Source: Adiantum capillus-veneris
Lineage: Eukaryota > Streptophyta > Polypodiopsida > Polypodiales > Pteridaceae
Assembly (NCBI GenBank): GCA_014529385.2
Contig: CM043964.1
Location: forward strand, 8,011,497 to 8,075,496
Reading direction: 5' to 3'
Length of the DNA stretch: 64,000 nucleotides
Shown: positions 31,361-41,495 of the stretch, one piece after another
How the letters are laid out: each line of letters begins with the position of its first letter
Position numbering within the stretch: the first letter of the stretch is position 1
Position numbers and translations under genes: made by a program
Notes under the pieces: generated by a model
What the model was told of the DNA's origin: nothing
The model's input: the letters and a program-made list of their open reading frames with translations, nothing else
The model's database searches: none

Positions 31361-33220
31361 TTGGAGCGTAAACAGAAATACCAAGAACTGAAATGGTCTT
31401 TACGTGAGATATGGACTACTGAAGAAGATAGTGTTGGTAAAGGGGAGTCAGAAAAGGGAAACATGAATGTACCATCACACTATCAAAAATTTAATATCCA
31501 GGACAGAAAAATCATCATGACGCCACCAGTCAGGGAAAGAACAAACCAAGAATCTTACGATGGGCCAGAAAATGCAAAAAAGATAGACCTTGCAGAACCA
31601 GGTGAAAAGCCTCAGCCGGTCTATATAGCTAACGATTTAGAGCCTGAAGAGGAAGAACGGCTAACACAAATTCTCAAGAAGTATAAAGATGTATTTTCTT
31701 GGTCCTATAAAGACCTCAAAGGAGTTGATCCATCGATATGCCAACATACAATTCCTTTGAAACCGGATGCAAAACCTAGCAAACAACTTCCTTATACATA
31801 TAATGACACATTTGCTAAACAAATCAAAGAGGAGATTGATAAACTGATGGAAGCTGAATTCATCTATGAAATCGAACATATAGATTGGGTGTCACCCATT
31901 GTGGTAGTTCCCAAAAAGAATGGAAAACTGCGAGTGTGTGTAAACCTCAAAAAGGTAAATACAGCCACCATAAGGGATAGTTATCCCTTGCCAATCACAG
32001 AACATGTACTTGAGCGGGTGGTCGGGAAACGAGCTTATTCCTTTCTGGATGGGTTTTCAGGATACAACCAATTGGCAATAGCAAGGGAGGATCAACACAA
32101 AACAACATTTGCCACAGAATGGGGAATTTATGGGTATCGAGTTATGCCGTTTGTCTTAACTAATGTCCCAGCCAATTTCCAAAGGTTAATGACGCACGCA
32201 TTCAAGGAATACCTAAGAATATTCTTAGAAATTTACATGGATGATCTTTGTGTACACTCTCTTCTACGACAGGAGCATATTGACCATTTGCAAAAGGTCT
32301 TTGAAAAATGCAGGACATATCGAATCTGTCTTAACCCGAAAAAGTGTGTATTCATGGTTAAGCAAGGCCGCATCTTAGGACACATTGTCTCAAGAAATGG
32401 CATAACCACTGACCTAGACAAAGTCAAAGTCATTGTAGACCTACCCAGGCCTACCAATGCAAAACAAGTGCAATCCTTCATGGGACACTGCGGATATTAT
32501 CGAAGATTCATATACATGTATGCGGTTATCATACAACCTCTGTATCGGTTGCTAGTCAGTTTCGATTGGACCGAGGAGTGTGAAACTTCATTCCAAAAGC
32601 TGAAGGAAAACCTTATATTAGCACCTGTACCGAAGGCACCAGATTGGGAAAAGATATTCCATGTTCACATTGATGCTTCAACATATTCCATTGGAAGTAT
32701 TCTGGCTCAACCTGAAGATGGAACAATGGATTTTCCGGTTTGCTATGCGAGCCGACAGCTAAACAGTGCGGAAAAGAACTACACAACCAGGGTTAGGAAT
32801 GATTTATGCTGTAAAGAAATTTTGGCATTATTTGCTTGCAAACAAATTTGTATTCTTCACTGATCATCAAGCTCTTTTGTATCTGGTAAATAAACCTTGC
32901 AATATAGGGCGAATTGTACGCTGGTTTATTATATTACTAGAATTTGACTTCATAGTGGTGGTCAAGAAGGGCAAAACCCATTTATGAGCAGATCATCTTT
33001 CAAGGATACACAACGGGGAAGCTCCTAAAGGAGTAGATGATGACATACCAGATGCTTATCTTTTCAATATTGAAATGATACCCAAATGGTCTCAGGAAAT
33101 TGTTAGCTTTCTTTCCTTTGGAAGTGGGTTTGATAATACGGAATACAAATCCAAACAACAAACAATTCGATAAACAAAAAACTTCCAGTTGTGATAGCAA
33201 GACGGTGTTGGGCGCATCTC
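31361..33220 (+). pseudogene. pol: Gypsy-3b reverse transcriptase and RNase H
   Basis: About 480 codons of uninterrupted frame with SWSYKDLKGVDPSICQHTI, WVSPIVVVPKKNGKLRVCV, LDGFSGYNQLAIA and the catalytic IYMDDLCVHS (near 32235). RNase H begins HVHIDASTYSIG; a frameshift near 32790 moves to FFTDHQALLYLVNKPC and a TGA sits near 32986. Unlike gypsy-3a it has one copy of the NKPCN...GVDDD segment. Ends at the LTR-like insertion. Confidence 0.87.
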
Positions 33221-34162
33221 TGACACCCCGTTTTTTGTAAATTTGTACATATGGACATGACGCCCGATGTCAAAAGGGCATGTGGGATTTCTTTTTGTGG
33301 ATTTTTTAGCTTGATTTAGCAAGCACATGTACATGCACTGCAAGTTGCTAGTCTAATGATAGTTGTCGGGCTACTGTAAGTGCTCGTGAGTGAGTTTTTT
33401 GAAGTGAGCCTTGTATATAACTTAAACTCATGTACAAACTTAAAAACGTTCAGCCAAAAATCAGAAATTTGTAGGTTTTAGCTCGTTGTGTCTCCTTGGT
33501 GCTCTTGGATGCAGTTTTTTGCCCCGACTAGCCTTCTCTACGTGTAGTCGTGTTGGGACAGCTTTCTCTTCACGTCAATTTTGCTCATGGAGGCGTATGG
33601 AATCAATTTTGGTCATCTTCAGCTTTCTCGCCAGTCATTTTTCAAGATTTATCTCAAGCTTTAAAGTGCCCCAATTGAAGTTGTGCTCTTCAGGTTACGA
33701 CTAGTTCTCTGCAGGGTTATGGCTATGGCAGCCTAGTGGCAAATTGTGTGTAGAGAGATTCGGAGGGCATGTATCTATGAATTGTGGAATTGATGTTGAA
33801 GTTGTGGGTTTGTTATGTTTGATTGTGAAAGGAGAGGCTCTTGTGTTCATATGCATTGGTCGGTGTGTGCTGTAAATCCGTGCTTTGACAGGGTTTTGCT
33901 CCTATGTGACATAGTCTCTTGGGTGGGCGACGACTATTAAATTCCCAAGGGGACTACTCTTGTTGGACTTGTGGTGTTTCAAAGAGATTTTGCAAAGCTT
34001 TTGGTGTCTTGTAGTTCTCTTTCAACGATCTTGGGTGACATCGCTATAGAGGTGTTTCAGTTTGCTTGTTTCCCAACAACGGCTGTATCATTTTGGATCG
34101 GACCTCATCCTACGATTATGTATAAATCTGAAAGAATTCGAGTGCTACCTTGAAGAGGCACA
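33221..34162 (+). repeat. LTR-like block inside gypsy-3b integrase
   Basis: Starts TGACACCCCG and ends GGCACA, with GTATATAA near 33412. Both sides read as gypsy-3b integrase when compared with gypsy-3a, but about 40 codons of the first zinc module are missing and I see no target duplication. A solo LTR with a flanking deletion is the likeliest reading. A CTTGGG/CCCAAG inverted repeat (33918-33949) and CTATAGAGG near 34044 recall the U5 layout of the other LTRs. Confidence 0.45.
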
Positions 34163-35709
34163 TGTAATGGATTGTGCATTTCATTGATCAATAGTGAAAA
34201 CACACCAGAGACTGAAATAGTTAGGGGTTTATTGGCCAACTATGTATGCGGACACACATTCGACTGTTACCAATTGTACTATATGTAGTGTCAAATGACC
34301 AGTGGATCACGCGAATTTGTTTCAGGTAAACATAGCACCTGCATGGAGTCAATATATCATTGACTTCTTAACCACCAGGATGTTCCCTGAGAACATCACA
34401 AGAGCACAGAAAAAAGCTATAGAGCTGGAAGCTCGTGACTTCCAGTTAATTGGGAACCAACTCTATAAGTGAGGAAAGGACAATCAACTTAGAATCTGTG
34501 CAAGTGAAAGCGAATACCTGTTGATTCTAGAACATGTACATAGCGGAATAAGTGGAGGCCATTTTTCGGGTGATAAGACGACAAAAATTGTCTTAACCGC
34601 AGGAATTTGGTGGCCTACATTGCACATGGATGCTGAAGAGTTTGTAAAGCGTTGTGACGCCTGTCAGCGCACCAAGGTGCCAATAAAAAAAGATGAGATG
34701 CAACTACGGCCAATGATGGGAGCAAGAGCATTTGCAAAATGGGTCATTGATTTGTGGGACCTATATCACCCCCTGCATATCGCACCCATACCCAATATAT
34801 CATTGTGGCTACGGACTATCTCACAAAATGGGTCGAAGCCAAGGAAACACAAAAAGCTGATGCACGCACCACTGCATAATTTTTATATGATAATGTTTTT
34901 GTATGATACGGGTTACCAATAGAAATTGTAAGTGATCGTGGAACACACTTTCTCAATGAAGTCATTGAATATATGCTAGAGGAATTCATGGTCATACATA
35001 AGAAATCTGCACCATACCATCCACAGGCCAATGGACAAGCTGAGGCCACAAATAAAACACTATGCACGGTTCTCACTAAAAAGTGTCAGAATCAAGAACA
35101 GATTGGGATCAACAGCTACACTCAACACTATGGGCATACAGGGTAGCTTACAAAACATCAATAGGAACAACACCATACAACATGGTGTTTGGCCTAAATG
35201 CTATACTACCCATAGAGGTTTTGATTCCAACTCTACGAGTAGCAAAAAGTTTAGAATGGACAAGGCATGATCTCTCTTCACGAATTGATGATCTTGAAAA
35301 GCTAGATGAACTCCGATTACGAGCTGTAGCTTCAATCTATGCAAAAAAGAGAAGACAAAAAGAATTTTTTGACAAACATGTGCGCACTAAAGAGTTCAAA
35401 ACAGGTGATTACGTACTTGTTTATACTTTGAAGCAACATGCCAAGAAACTTAAAAAGCGAGGGATGGGACCATTTGTGATTAGTGATATATCACAAAGTG
35501 GAGCTGTCAAGCTTGCTACATTAGCAGGTGAAGAAATGCCAAACTGGATCAGTGGATGTCGACTAAAGAGATATCATCTACCACTCACACAGGAGATGCT
35601 CCAACAAATTCATCAAGGAAAGCAAAGAATGAAGGAAAAACAACAAGTACGAGAAGAAGCTCAAGCAGAAGCAACAGAACGCATTGCAAAAAGAAGACTT
35701 TTGCAATAA
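34163..35709 (+). pseudogene. int: Gypsy-3b integrase
   Basis: Remnant of the first zinc module (GVYWPTMYAD, CTIC near 34270), then a full second module (HSGISGGH, CDAC, 34540-34670). Core: Asp in KWVIDLWD, Asp in EIVSDRGTHF (another frame), Glu in NGQAEATNK. The C-terminal part from about 35083 (LWAYRVAYKTSIGTTPYNM, GDYVLVYTLKQ) runs to TAA 35707-35709. Several frameshifts near 34790, 34920 and 35090. The frame continues after the TAA into a protease-like domain. Confidence 0.8.
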
Positions 35710-36156
35710 CAACAACAAAGTGGACCACCATTGCGAATCAATACCATTCGACTGACAAAGTTGGATGAAGACACAGTGGAGCCACTAATTGCGGTCAAAG
35801 CGGGCAGCAATCAAGTTGAATCGACAGCATTGCTTGATTCGGGAGCTCAAGTAAATTTGATCTCTTACGGATTATACCAACAACTCAAATTCATAGGTCA
35901 AATTCATCCTACTCCTCAAGTGCTGGAAAGTAGCACATCACACCCGTTGAAAACATTGGGATGGACTATATTGCATGTATAGATACATCAATATATTTAC
36001 CCACACAAATTCTATGCGGTGGCCGATGAAAGCACACAACACCCAATGATGTTGGGGCAACCTTGGCAAAAAGAGTACAATGTACATATAGATTGGAATG
36101 CAAAGGCAATCAAAATTCAGCATGCACATGAACAACAGATGATAGCCTTTGCTTAG
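35710..36156 (+). pseudogene. Second retropepsin-like domain, downstream of integrase
   Basis: In frame with integrase across one TAA (35707). About 145 residues with ALLDSGAQVNLIS (active-site DSGA, near 35830), then MMLGQPWQKEYNV (the LGxxW closing motif, near 36050) and TAG at 36154-36156; another TAG at 35980. Order and spacing of the two motifs fit an aspartic protease of the retroviral type. The element already has a normal protease before RT, so this is an additional one. Gypsy-3a ends with only a short INTLEL stretch here. Origin by capture or duplication is inference. Confidence 0.6.
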
Positions 36157-36348
36157 CAGTACCAGAATGATCAACTGCAAGCCAGGAAATCACTAAAAAA
36201 AAAAACAAAAGCAAAAATGCCATAAAAAAGCAACATGATACCCGAGACCAACAATCAGGTAAAGGCCAAACATGCTAATTGCAAACATACGAAGTCACCG
36301 GCCACAATGCAAAGATCTAGGTTTCCAAAACCAGGGGAATAAGTATGG

Positions 36349-36816
36349 ATGCGGAAGGATAGAAATGACATGGCAGACAAACAACAATGCAACGAAATAA
36401 TTCCAATGAAGCAGATGGTTCCACCAAAAACCAAGGGCATAAAACAGATATGGATCCCAAAGAAAATGCTTAACCATAACCCAAATGTCACTCGCATTTG
36501 GATACCAAAACAAAAGCAAAAGGAAATCCCTTCAGTACAAGCAACAATGAAAGGCAGACAGCTGCATTTGAAAAAGGAAAACCGACTTATGTGGATGCCA
36601 ATCAACAACAAACCAGGGGCAAACAAGGAAGTGCCAAAACATCTAACAAAACTGGCAAAAACAAAATACCAATGGAAAGCAAAGGCAATACTGCCCATAG
36701 CCATTCCTGCCCATCAAATTCTCTCCTTAGAAACAGCTATGGCTCTATCAACCGTGTCGGCGAAGCAATTGCCTTTTGCAGAAAAGATAATTAGACAGAG
36801 AGCAGTAGAGTTATAG
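36349..36816 (+). CDS. 155-aa ORF with repeated W-x-P-K motif, unknown
   Basis: Intact ATG-to-TAG frame between the second protease and the polypurine tract. Rich in Lys, Pro, Met and Gln. A short motif recurs every 15-45 residues: KQIWIPKKM, TRIWIPKQK, RLMWMPINN, and the related VWMRKD just upstream of the ATG. No known domain and no sign of a membrane segment. It may be the 3' accessory ORF of gypsy-3b or the tail of the same polyprotein. Being open in a heavily broken element is mildly surprising but could be chance. Confidence 0.4.
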   Translation: MRKDRNDMADKQQCNEIIPMKQMVPPKTKGIKQIWIPKKMLNHNPNVTRIWIPKQKQKEIPSVQATMKGRQLHLKKENRLMWMPINNKPGANKEVPKHLTKLAKTKYQWKAKAILPIAIPAHQILSLETAMALSTVSAKQLPFAEKIIRQRAVEL

Positions 36817-37028
36817 CTGTTACTTGTAAAGAAAACAGGAAACTTCGACGGAGAATGCCAATAAGCATATTGCTTATTCCCTTCTCTTGCACATCATTAA
36901 TTTTTCCATGCATTGACCAAGTATGCATAAAATAGGGCCACATTAATCGGCCAAGCATTAGCACAACTTTTCAACCTATGCACGACACATACTCCAAGGC
37001 GATACCTTGTTGTCCGGGAGGACTCTGG

Positions 37029-37044
37029 CTAGGAGGGGGGGAGG
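37029..37044 (+). other. Polypurine tract of gypsy-3b abutting G4
   Basis: CTAGGAGGGGGGGAGG with an upstream context like that of gypsy-3a (19405-19443). Instead of a 3' LTR, minus-strand G4 RNase H sequence follows within some tens of bases. Confidence 0.6.
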
Positions 37045-37047
37045 CAT

Positions 37048-37992
37048 TCTCAAATGCGGAACCCTTGCATTCAAGTGTTTAGGAGCCTCTCCTTGCTCCA
37101 GAATGTGCATAATATCTTCCAAGTCCTCCTTGCCTTGCTGAAGTGGAAGTTTGATGGCCACTGCTCCCACTATTGACTCATTTAACTTTGATGATGCTAG
37201 GTGGTCTCCATCCTTGTTCTGGTCTCTTGGCACATGATGTACTTGTGCCTCCCTAAATCTCCTCATAAGAGCCTTGGCTTCTCTCATTTTAGTAGAGAGA
37301 CGGGCATTTTTGCAAGCCCATGTACCTTGCATTTGCCTTACCAAAAGCATGGAGTCACCAAAAGCGTTTAATCTCTTAATTGAATTATCGAGGCACCAAC
37401 GAAGGCCATGAATTAGAGCATGATATTCTGCTTCATTGTTGGAGTGGACATCTTCTAGAGTGATCCCTTCACCATGGATCCTCTCTCCCAATGGAGATAA
37501 GACCACGATGCCTGTAGCTGCCTTATCCTTGGTTCTCTTGTATGCTCCATCAAAGTAGATGCTATAAGCATTGACCAAAGCCTCTGGAGCTGGAGGTGGT
37601 GGCAGTTCCTTTCTCTTCAAATGGAAAACTTTTTCATAGCACTTGTTTGTTAAAATGTCGGCTAAGCATGCTCGAGTTGTTCTTTCAACCTGTATTGTAT
37701 AATCAAACTCTTGAAGTCGCACCACCCACTTTGCTATTTTGTCAGAGATTTCCATATGTTGTAGTGCATAGGGAAACATATCCTCCACAGTGATAATTAC
37801 AAACCTCTTCGGCAGCAAGTATGGCCGAAATTTGGTTACCGCAAACATGAGAGCTAACACTAGCTGTTCCATCAGGGTGTAGGCCTTCTCTGTGTTTTCC
37901 ATGAGGCGGCTAGCAAAATACACAGGCCTCATAAAGGATGTTTTTGGATCTTTTTTGTAGGAGGGCAGCACCAATGGCCTCTTCTCCCACAC
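37048..37992 (-). pseudogene. pol: G4 RNase H and extra archaeal-type RNase H
   Basis: Connection RNase H (MRPVYFASRLMENTEKAY, VEDMFPYALQHM), then the second RNase H with IYFDGAYK, HSNNEAEY and GDSMLLV, i.e. the acidic catalytic residues are present. Similarity to gypsy-2 fades near 37070. The open frame runs on to 36976 but that last part is probably flanking sequence of gypsy-3b. Overlaps the RT frame end by a frameshift near 37950. Confidence 0.85.
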
Positions 37993-39346
37993 TAGGGTTT
38001 ACAAAGAATGTTTCTTCCCAACAAGGTTGGAGGATTACAGGGAGTGACCCTAACATTTTTTTAATCTCTCTAAAATGCCCTTCACTTTCTTCACTCCAAA
38101 CAAGCGTCTCTTGACGAGTCAGCTGTTGTAGAGGAAATATCACTTGGGAGAGTAAGTGTATGAATCTACTCAAATATCTTAGCTTTTGCAAGAAGGAGAT
38201 TAATTGTTTGATGGAAGTTGGGGAAGGTAGATTTAGCAATGTTTCTATCTTTTCAGGATCTACCTCGATTCCATCAATGGACACTACATGCCCTAATAGT
38301 GTAACCTTGCTTTCCCCAATGTGACATTTGTCCTTGTTTAGTTGTCCACCCAGCTTAGCTAAACGAGTAAATCCTTCATCAATCTTGCCGAGATGCATAC
38401 TTTTGGAGCTGTAAATACAAAAGCCATCTATGAAAACCCTTATGGACTTACCAAAGTAAGGTTGGAAGACCATGTTCATGAATCGTTGAAAGGTGGCTGG
38501 AGCGTTGGTGAGACCAAAAGGCATGACTCGAAATGCAAAACATCCCCATGGTGTGATGAAAGTAGTCTTTTTCTGGTCCTCCTCTGCAATGCGTATTTGA
38601 AAGTAGCCAGAGTAGCCATCACACACTGTGTATCTCTCATGGCCTGCTACTTCATTTAGAATCTCATCTTGAAATGGGAGAGGGAAGTGGTCCCTCTTTG
38701 TTGCAGCATTTAGTGGCTTGTAATCCACGCACACTCGCCATTTACTGTTCTTCTTTGGCCTCACCACTACTGGGGAGACCCATTCTGAATCTTCTACTGG
38801 GTATATGAATCCTGCTTCTAAGAGTCTCTTCACCTCAAACAACAGTGCATTTTGTTGCACAACTCCTAATCTTCTTAGTTTTTGTACTACTGGCTTGCTC
38901 CCTTCTTTTAGATGGATATGATGCTTCACTGCAGTGACACCTGTAATGTGAGTGTAATCAGAAATAAACAATGATGCATGCTTCTTGAGAAAATTTACAT
39001 AACCCTCCTTTTCTTCTTCCTTTATATCCTTGGATAACATCTCCTCTAGGCTGGCATCCCACACATTCTCCATTTGGATCCTTGGGTTGTCTTCTGATGA
39101 GGTAGTTTCCTTTATGGTGACGCCCATGACTTCGAGAGTGCTATCACTCTCTTCACTTGAACTCTCTTCCTCGTCTATGGATGAGGAGCATCCACTTGAG
39201 CTCCACTCATCAGCTGACGTCTCTAGTTCAAGGTTCTCTTGTCGCCCATTCTTTAGGTTATAAACCACCTTCCGACTATGGCCACCCATGCGAGGCCTCA
39301 ACTCCAAGTCTCCTGTTGCCCAATCTTGCCTAGCTCCTATACCCAT
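37910..39346 (-). pseudogene. pol: G4 reverse transcriptase region
   Basis: 478 open codons. An acidic Ser/Glu-rich stretch (DEEESSSEESDS) precedes RT with WVSPVVVRPKKNSKWRVCV, VCDGYSGYFQIRI, ITPWGCFAFRVMPFGLTNAP. The catalytic motif reads FIDG instead of F(M/I)DD: the second Asp is Gly, so the enzyme would be inactive. It continues from the protease frame across TGA 39377-39379. Frameshift to the next segment near 37950. Confidence 0.88.
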
Positions 39347-39376
39347 GAGCCAAGGTCGTCCTAAAATAAGGGGGTA

Positions 39377-40285
39377 TCATTCTCCCTTTACTGGCATCAC
39401 ATAAGCATCAACCTCTGTAGTGATTCCAAAAACAGAAACTCTCAAAGCTTTCACTACACCCACACAAGTGACAGAGACATTATTGGCCATTTTTGCCCTA
39501 AAGTTTGATGATTCCATTACCTCTAAACCCAATTGATGCATTAGCTTTTCTGTCATGACACAAACCTCTGCTCCACTATCAATGTAAGTTTTTGGAATCC
39601 GTTGTCCCTTGATTTGAGCCTCCACCAAAGGCACTATATCCTTGAGACCATATGCTTTGATTACACTTACTAGCTTACTTCGCTTTGCCCTCGTGCTCAC
39701 CATTTTTGACCATTGTCTTCGAAGCTTTGGGGAGATATGAAGTAGTTGTGGCCAAGTAATCTTTGGTCCTTGAGAACTCACATCAGTTGTCAAGTCATAA
39801 GGTTGTGTCCGAGATCCCATAGGGAAATCAGAAATGTCAATTTGAGACCTAGTACGGGTCTTTCTCTTCTTGGCTTCATCTTTACTTGCCCGAGATGTAC
39901 TTGCTTCATTGCTTGCATCCTTGCTTGTTTCTTTACCTACTTCTTCTTGGACACGCACACGTTTGATAGGCATTGTAGCCACTTCATCTATCTTCATCTT
40001 CCCTTTAGCTATTTCTTCTTGGTTGCTTCTGCCCTTGAGGACCTCCTCCATCCTTATGATGCTCACATTTGGTTGAGTAGCAGGGGCTTGAGCTTGAGCA
40101 CGAGGTGGCTGCAAAATTTGAGGTTGCGGTTGCTCTTGTGCTTGAGCTCTAGCACGGGGTGGACTTACTTGTTGTCGAGGACCTCTGACAGGGTAGTCAT
40201 ATCTTCTGGGATGAGGGCAATTATACATGCCGTGGCCATTTTCCCCACAATTGTAACACAACATTTCCCTTGCTTGACGTCGCAT
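39377..40285 (-). pseudogene. gag-pro: G4 nucleocapsid and protease region
   Basis: CYNCGENGHGMYNC zinc knuckle (near 40230-40260), Gln/Pro/Ala-rich linker, basic region, then protease with YIDSGAEVCVMT (near 39560) and a frame that runs past a TGA (39377-39379) into ILGRPWL. Same order as in gypsy-2. The knuckle is separated from the capsid frames by frameshifts near 40300. Confidence 0.85.
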
Positions 40286-40330
40286 TGGTGGCCGATTCCC
40301 ACCATTTCCCTCAATAGGCCTTCTTGCACC

Positions 40331-41010
40331 CTACACAAGATTTACTCTCAACCCCTCTAGCTGGTTTGTGATATTGTTTATTTGTTGGAGCATATCTTCT
40401 TGTTGACCTCTATTGAGGTCTGGTGCATTAGGCACATTTGGAGGTATGTGAGAAGCTTCTATAGTTGTGATATTGCCTCCCAAAGCTAGCTGGCCAGCTT
40501 GGGCTTGATAGAGAATCTTTCTATTCTTTTCCCTAGCAATTCTTAAGGCATCTTCAAAAGCATTTAGAAATTTGCTCTTTACCTTCTCCCTTAGCAAGGG
40601 GTACAAACCTGAGATAAATCGATCCTTTTGGAGGCAATTGGGAGCTCGCTCACCAGGGTTTAGTGAGTCTGACCATTACCCCAAAGTTTCAGAAAACCTT
40701 CCTCATAGGTTGCATAACCATGAGGGTCAACTTGATGAAGGGACAGAAGCCGTTGCCATAGTTCTTCTACCGAATTGGCTCGCTGAAATCTTCGTAGGAA
40801 AGCCACCTTCAATCCCTCCCAATCAATTCTTTGGGTTGGATCTAGAGCCTGGAACCATACCCTAGCTTCTTCTTTGAGCACCAAAGGAAAAGCTCTCAAT
40901 TTCAATGCTTCGTCATCCCTCCCAGAGACAAGGAAAGCCATCTCCAAGTTATCCAAAAAATCCCCAGCATTTTCTCCACTACGCCCAAAAAAATTTGGGA
41001 AAGCCATCAT
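40331..41010 (-). pseudogene. gag: G4 gag capsid
   Basis: ATG at 41010 or 41007 (MAFPNFFGRSGENAGDFL); the second is comparable to the gypsy-2 start MAFSYPEFHGRSDED. Capsid core EARVWFQALDPTQRIDWEGL and FLRRFQR follow. A frameshift near 40660 moves to a frame from 40606 to 40331 (SKFLNAFEDALRIARE, then GQQEDMLQQINNITNQLEGL). The start lies about 20 bases after the end of the leader ORF at 41031. Confidence 0.8.
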
Positions 41011-41030
41011 AAAAGTGGGTTGCCTTCCTC

Positions 41031-41243
41031 TCAATACAGCACAAAGATGAAAACGTCTAGGCCCAAATCATATCTTATTAAGGGTAGAATAAATGGATTG
41101 ATAGATGCATTAATCTCATCTAGACGACGAGGGCCTAGTAAGTCCCTTATGATGTTTTGGAACCTAAGCTTTGTGCTAGCTATTATATGCACAGTTTGTC
41201 TAGCAAGAGGTTGGAAAGGTCCATATAAATCCCTATGATTCAT
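41031..41243 (-). CDS. G4 leader ORF of type a (70 aa)
   Basis: Intact ATG-to-stop frame ending about 20 bases before gag. Core: VHIIASTKLRFQ, LGPRRLDEIN, NPFILPLIRYDLGLDVFIF. A near-identical protein is encoded at 57431-57643 in G5 (with one stop), and the type b ORFs at 41253-41462, 57188-57409 and 6664-6882 share the pattern FQ...FG.RRL.EI...P.I.P.I.Y...DV..F. Basic and hydrophobic, no known domain. May be translated before gag or regulate gag translation. Confidence 0.65.
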   Translation of the reverse strand: MNHRDLYGPFQPLARQTVHIIASTKLRFQNIIRDLLGPRRLDEINASINPFILPLIRYDLGLDVFIFVLY

Positions 41244-41252
41244 GGAGTATGC

Positions 41253-41462
41253 TTAAAGCAAGATGAAGATGTGAACATCAAAAGATACATTATACTCCAA
41301 AATAGGAAATATTATAGGGTCAGGGGACAACAATATCTCTCTCAACCTCTCAGCTCCAAAATAGAAGACCAATCTTTGTTGGAAAAAAATCTTTCTATCA
41401 ATGCGCACATTCACCCTAATATTCTGAACTGATTGAAAGTTGTAGAAAATGGGATTATTCAT
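41253..41462 (-). CDS. G4 leader ORF of type b (69 aa)
   Basis: Intact frame just upstream of the type a ORF. Core: VNVRIDRKIFFQQRLVFYFG, ERLREILLSPDPIIFP, SFDVHIFIL. Best matches are the gypsy-2 ORF at 6664 and the G5 ORF at 57409. In G4 the order is b, a, gag; in G5 it is a, b, gag. The two types look like ancient duplicates. Confidence 0.65.
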   Translation of the reverse strand: MNNPIFYNFQSVQNIRVNVRIDRKIFFQQRLVFYFGAERLREILLSPDPIIFPILEYNVSFDVHIFILL

Positions 41463-41495
41463 TGGTGCATTAAATACAAACTTCCATGAAGCACT

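Larger units (their letters stand above)
27941..37044 (+). mobile_element. Ty3/gypsy element gypsy-3b
   Basis: Gag with two zinc knuckles, protease, linker, RT, RNase H, integrase with two zinc modules, then a second protease-like region, a further ORF and a polypurine tract (37029-37044). Same family as gypsy-3a, about 60-70% alike in RT by eye. An LTR-like block of 942 bp interrupts it at 33221-34162. No 5' LTR is clear, and the 3' LTR is missing because minus-strand element G4 starts right after the tract. Confidence 0.85.

Noticed and set aside
39746-40360. 204-codon plus-strand frame at 39746-40360
   Set aside because: Antisense to the G4 nucleocapsid-protease frame, which has a zinc knuckle and a DSGA motif.
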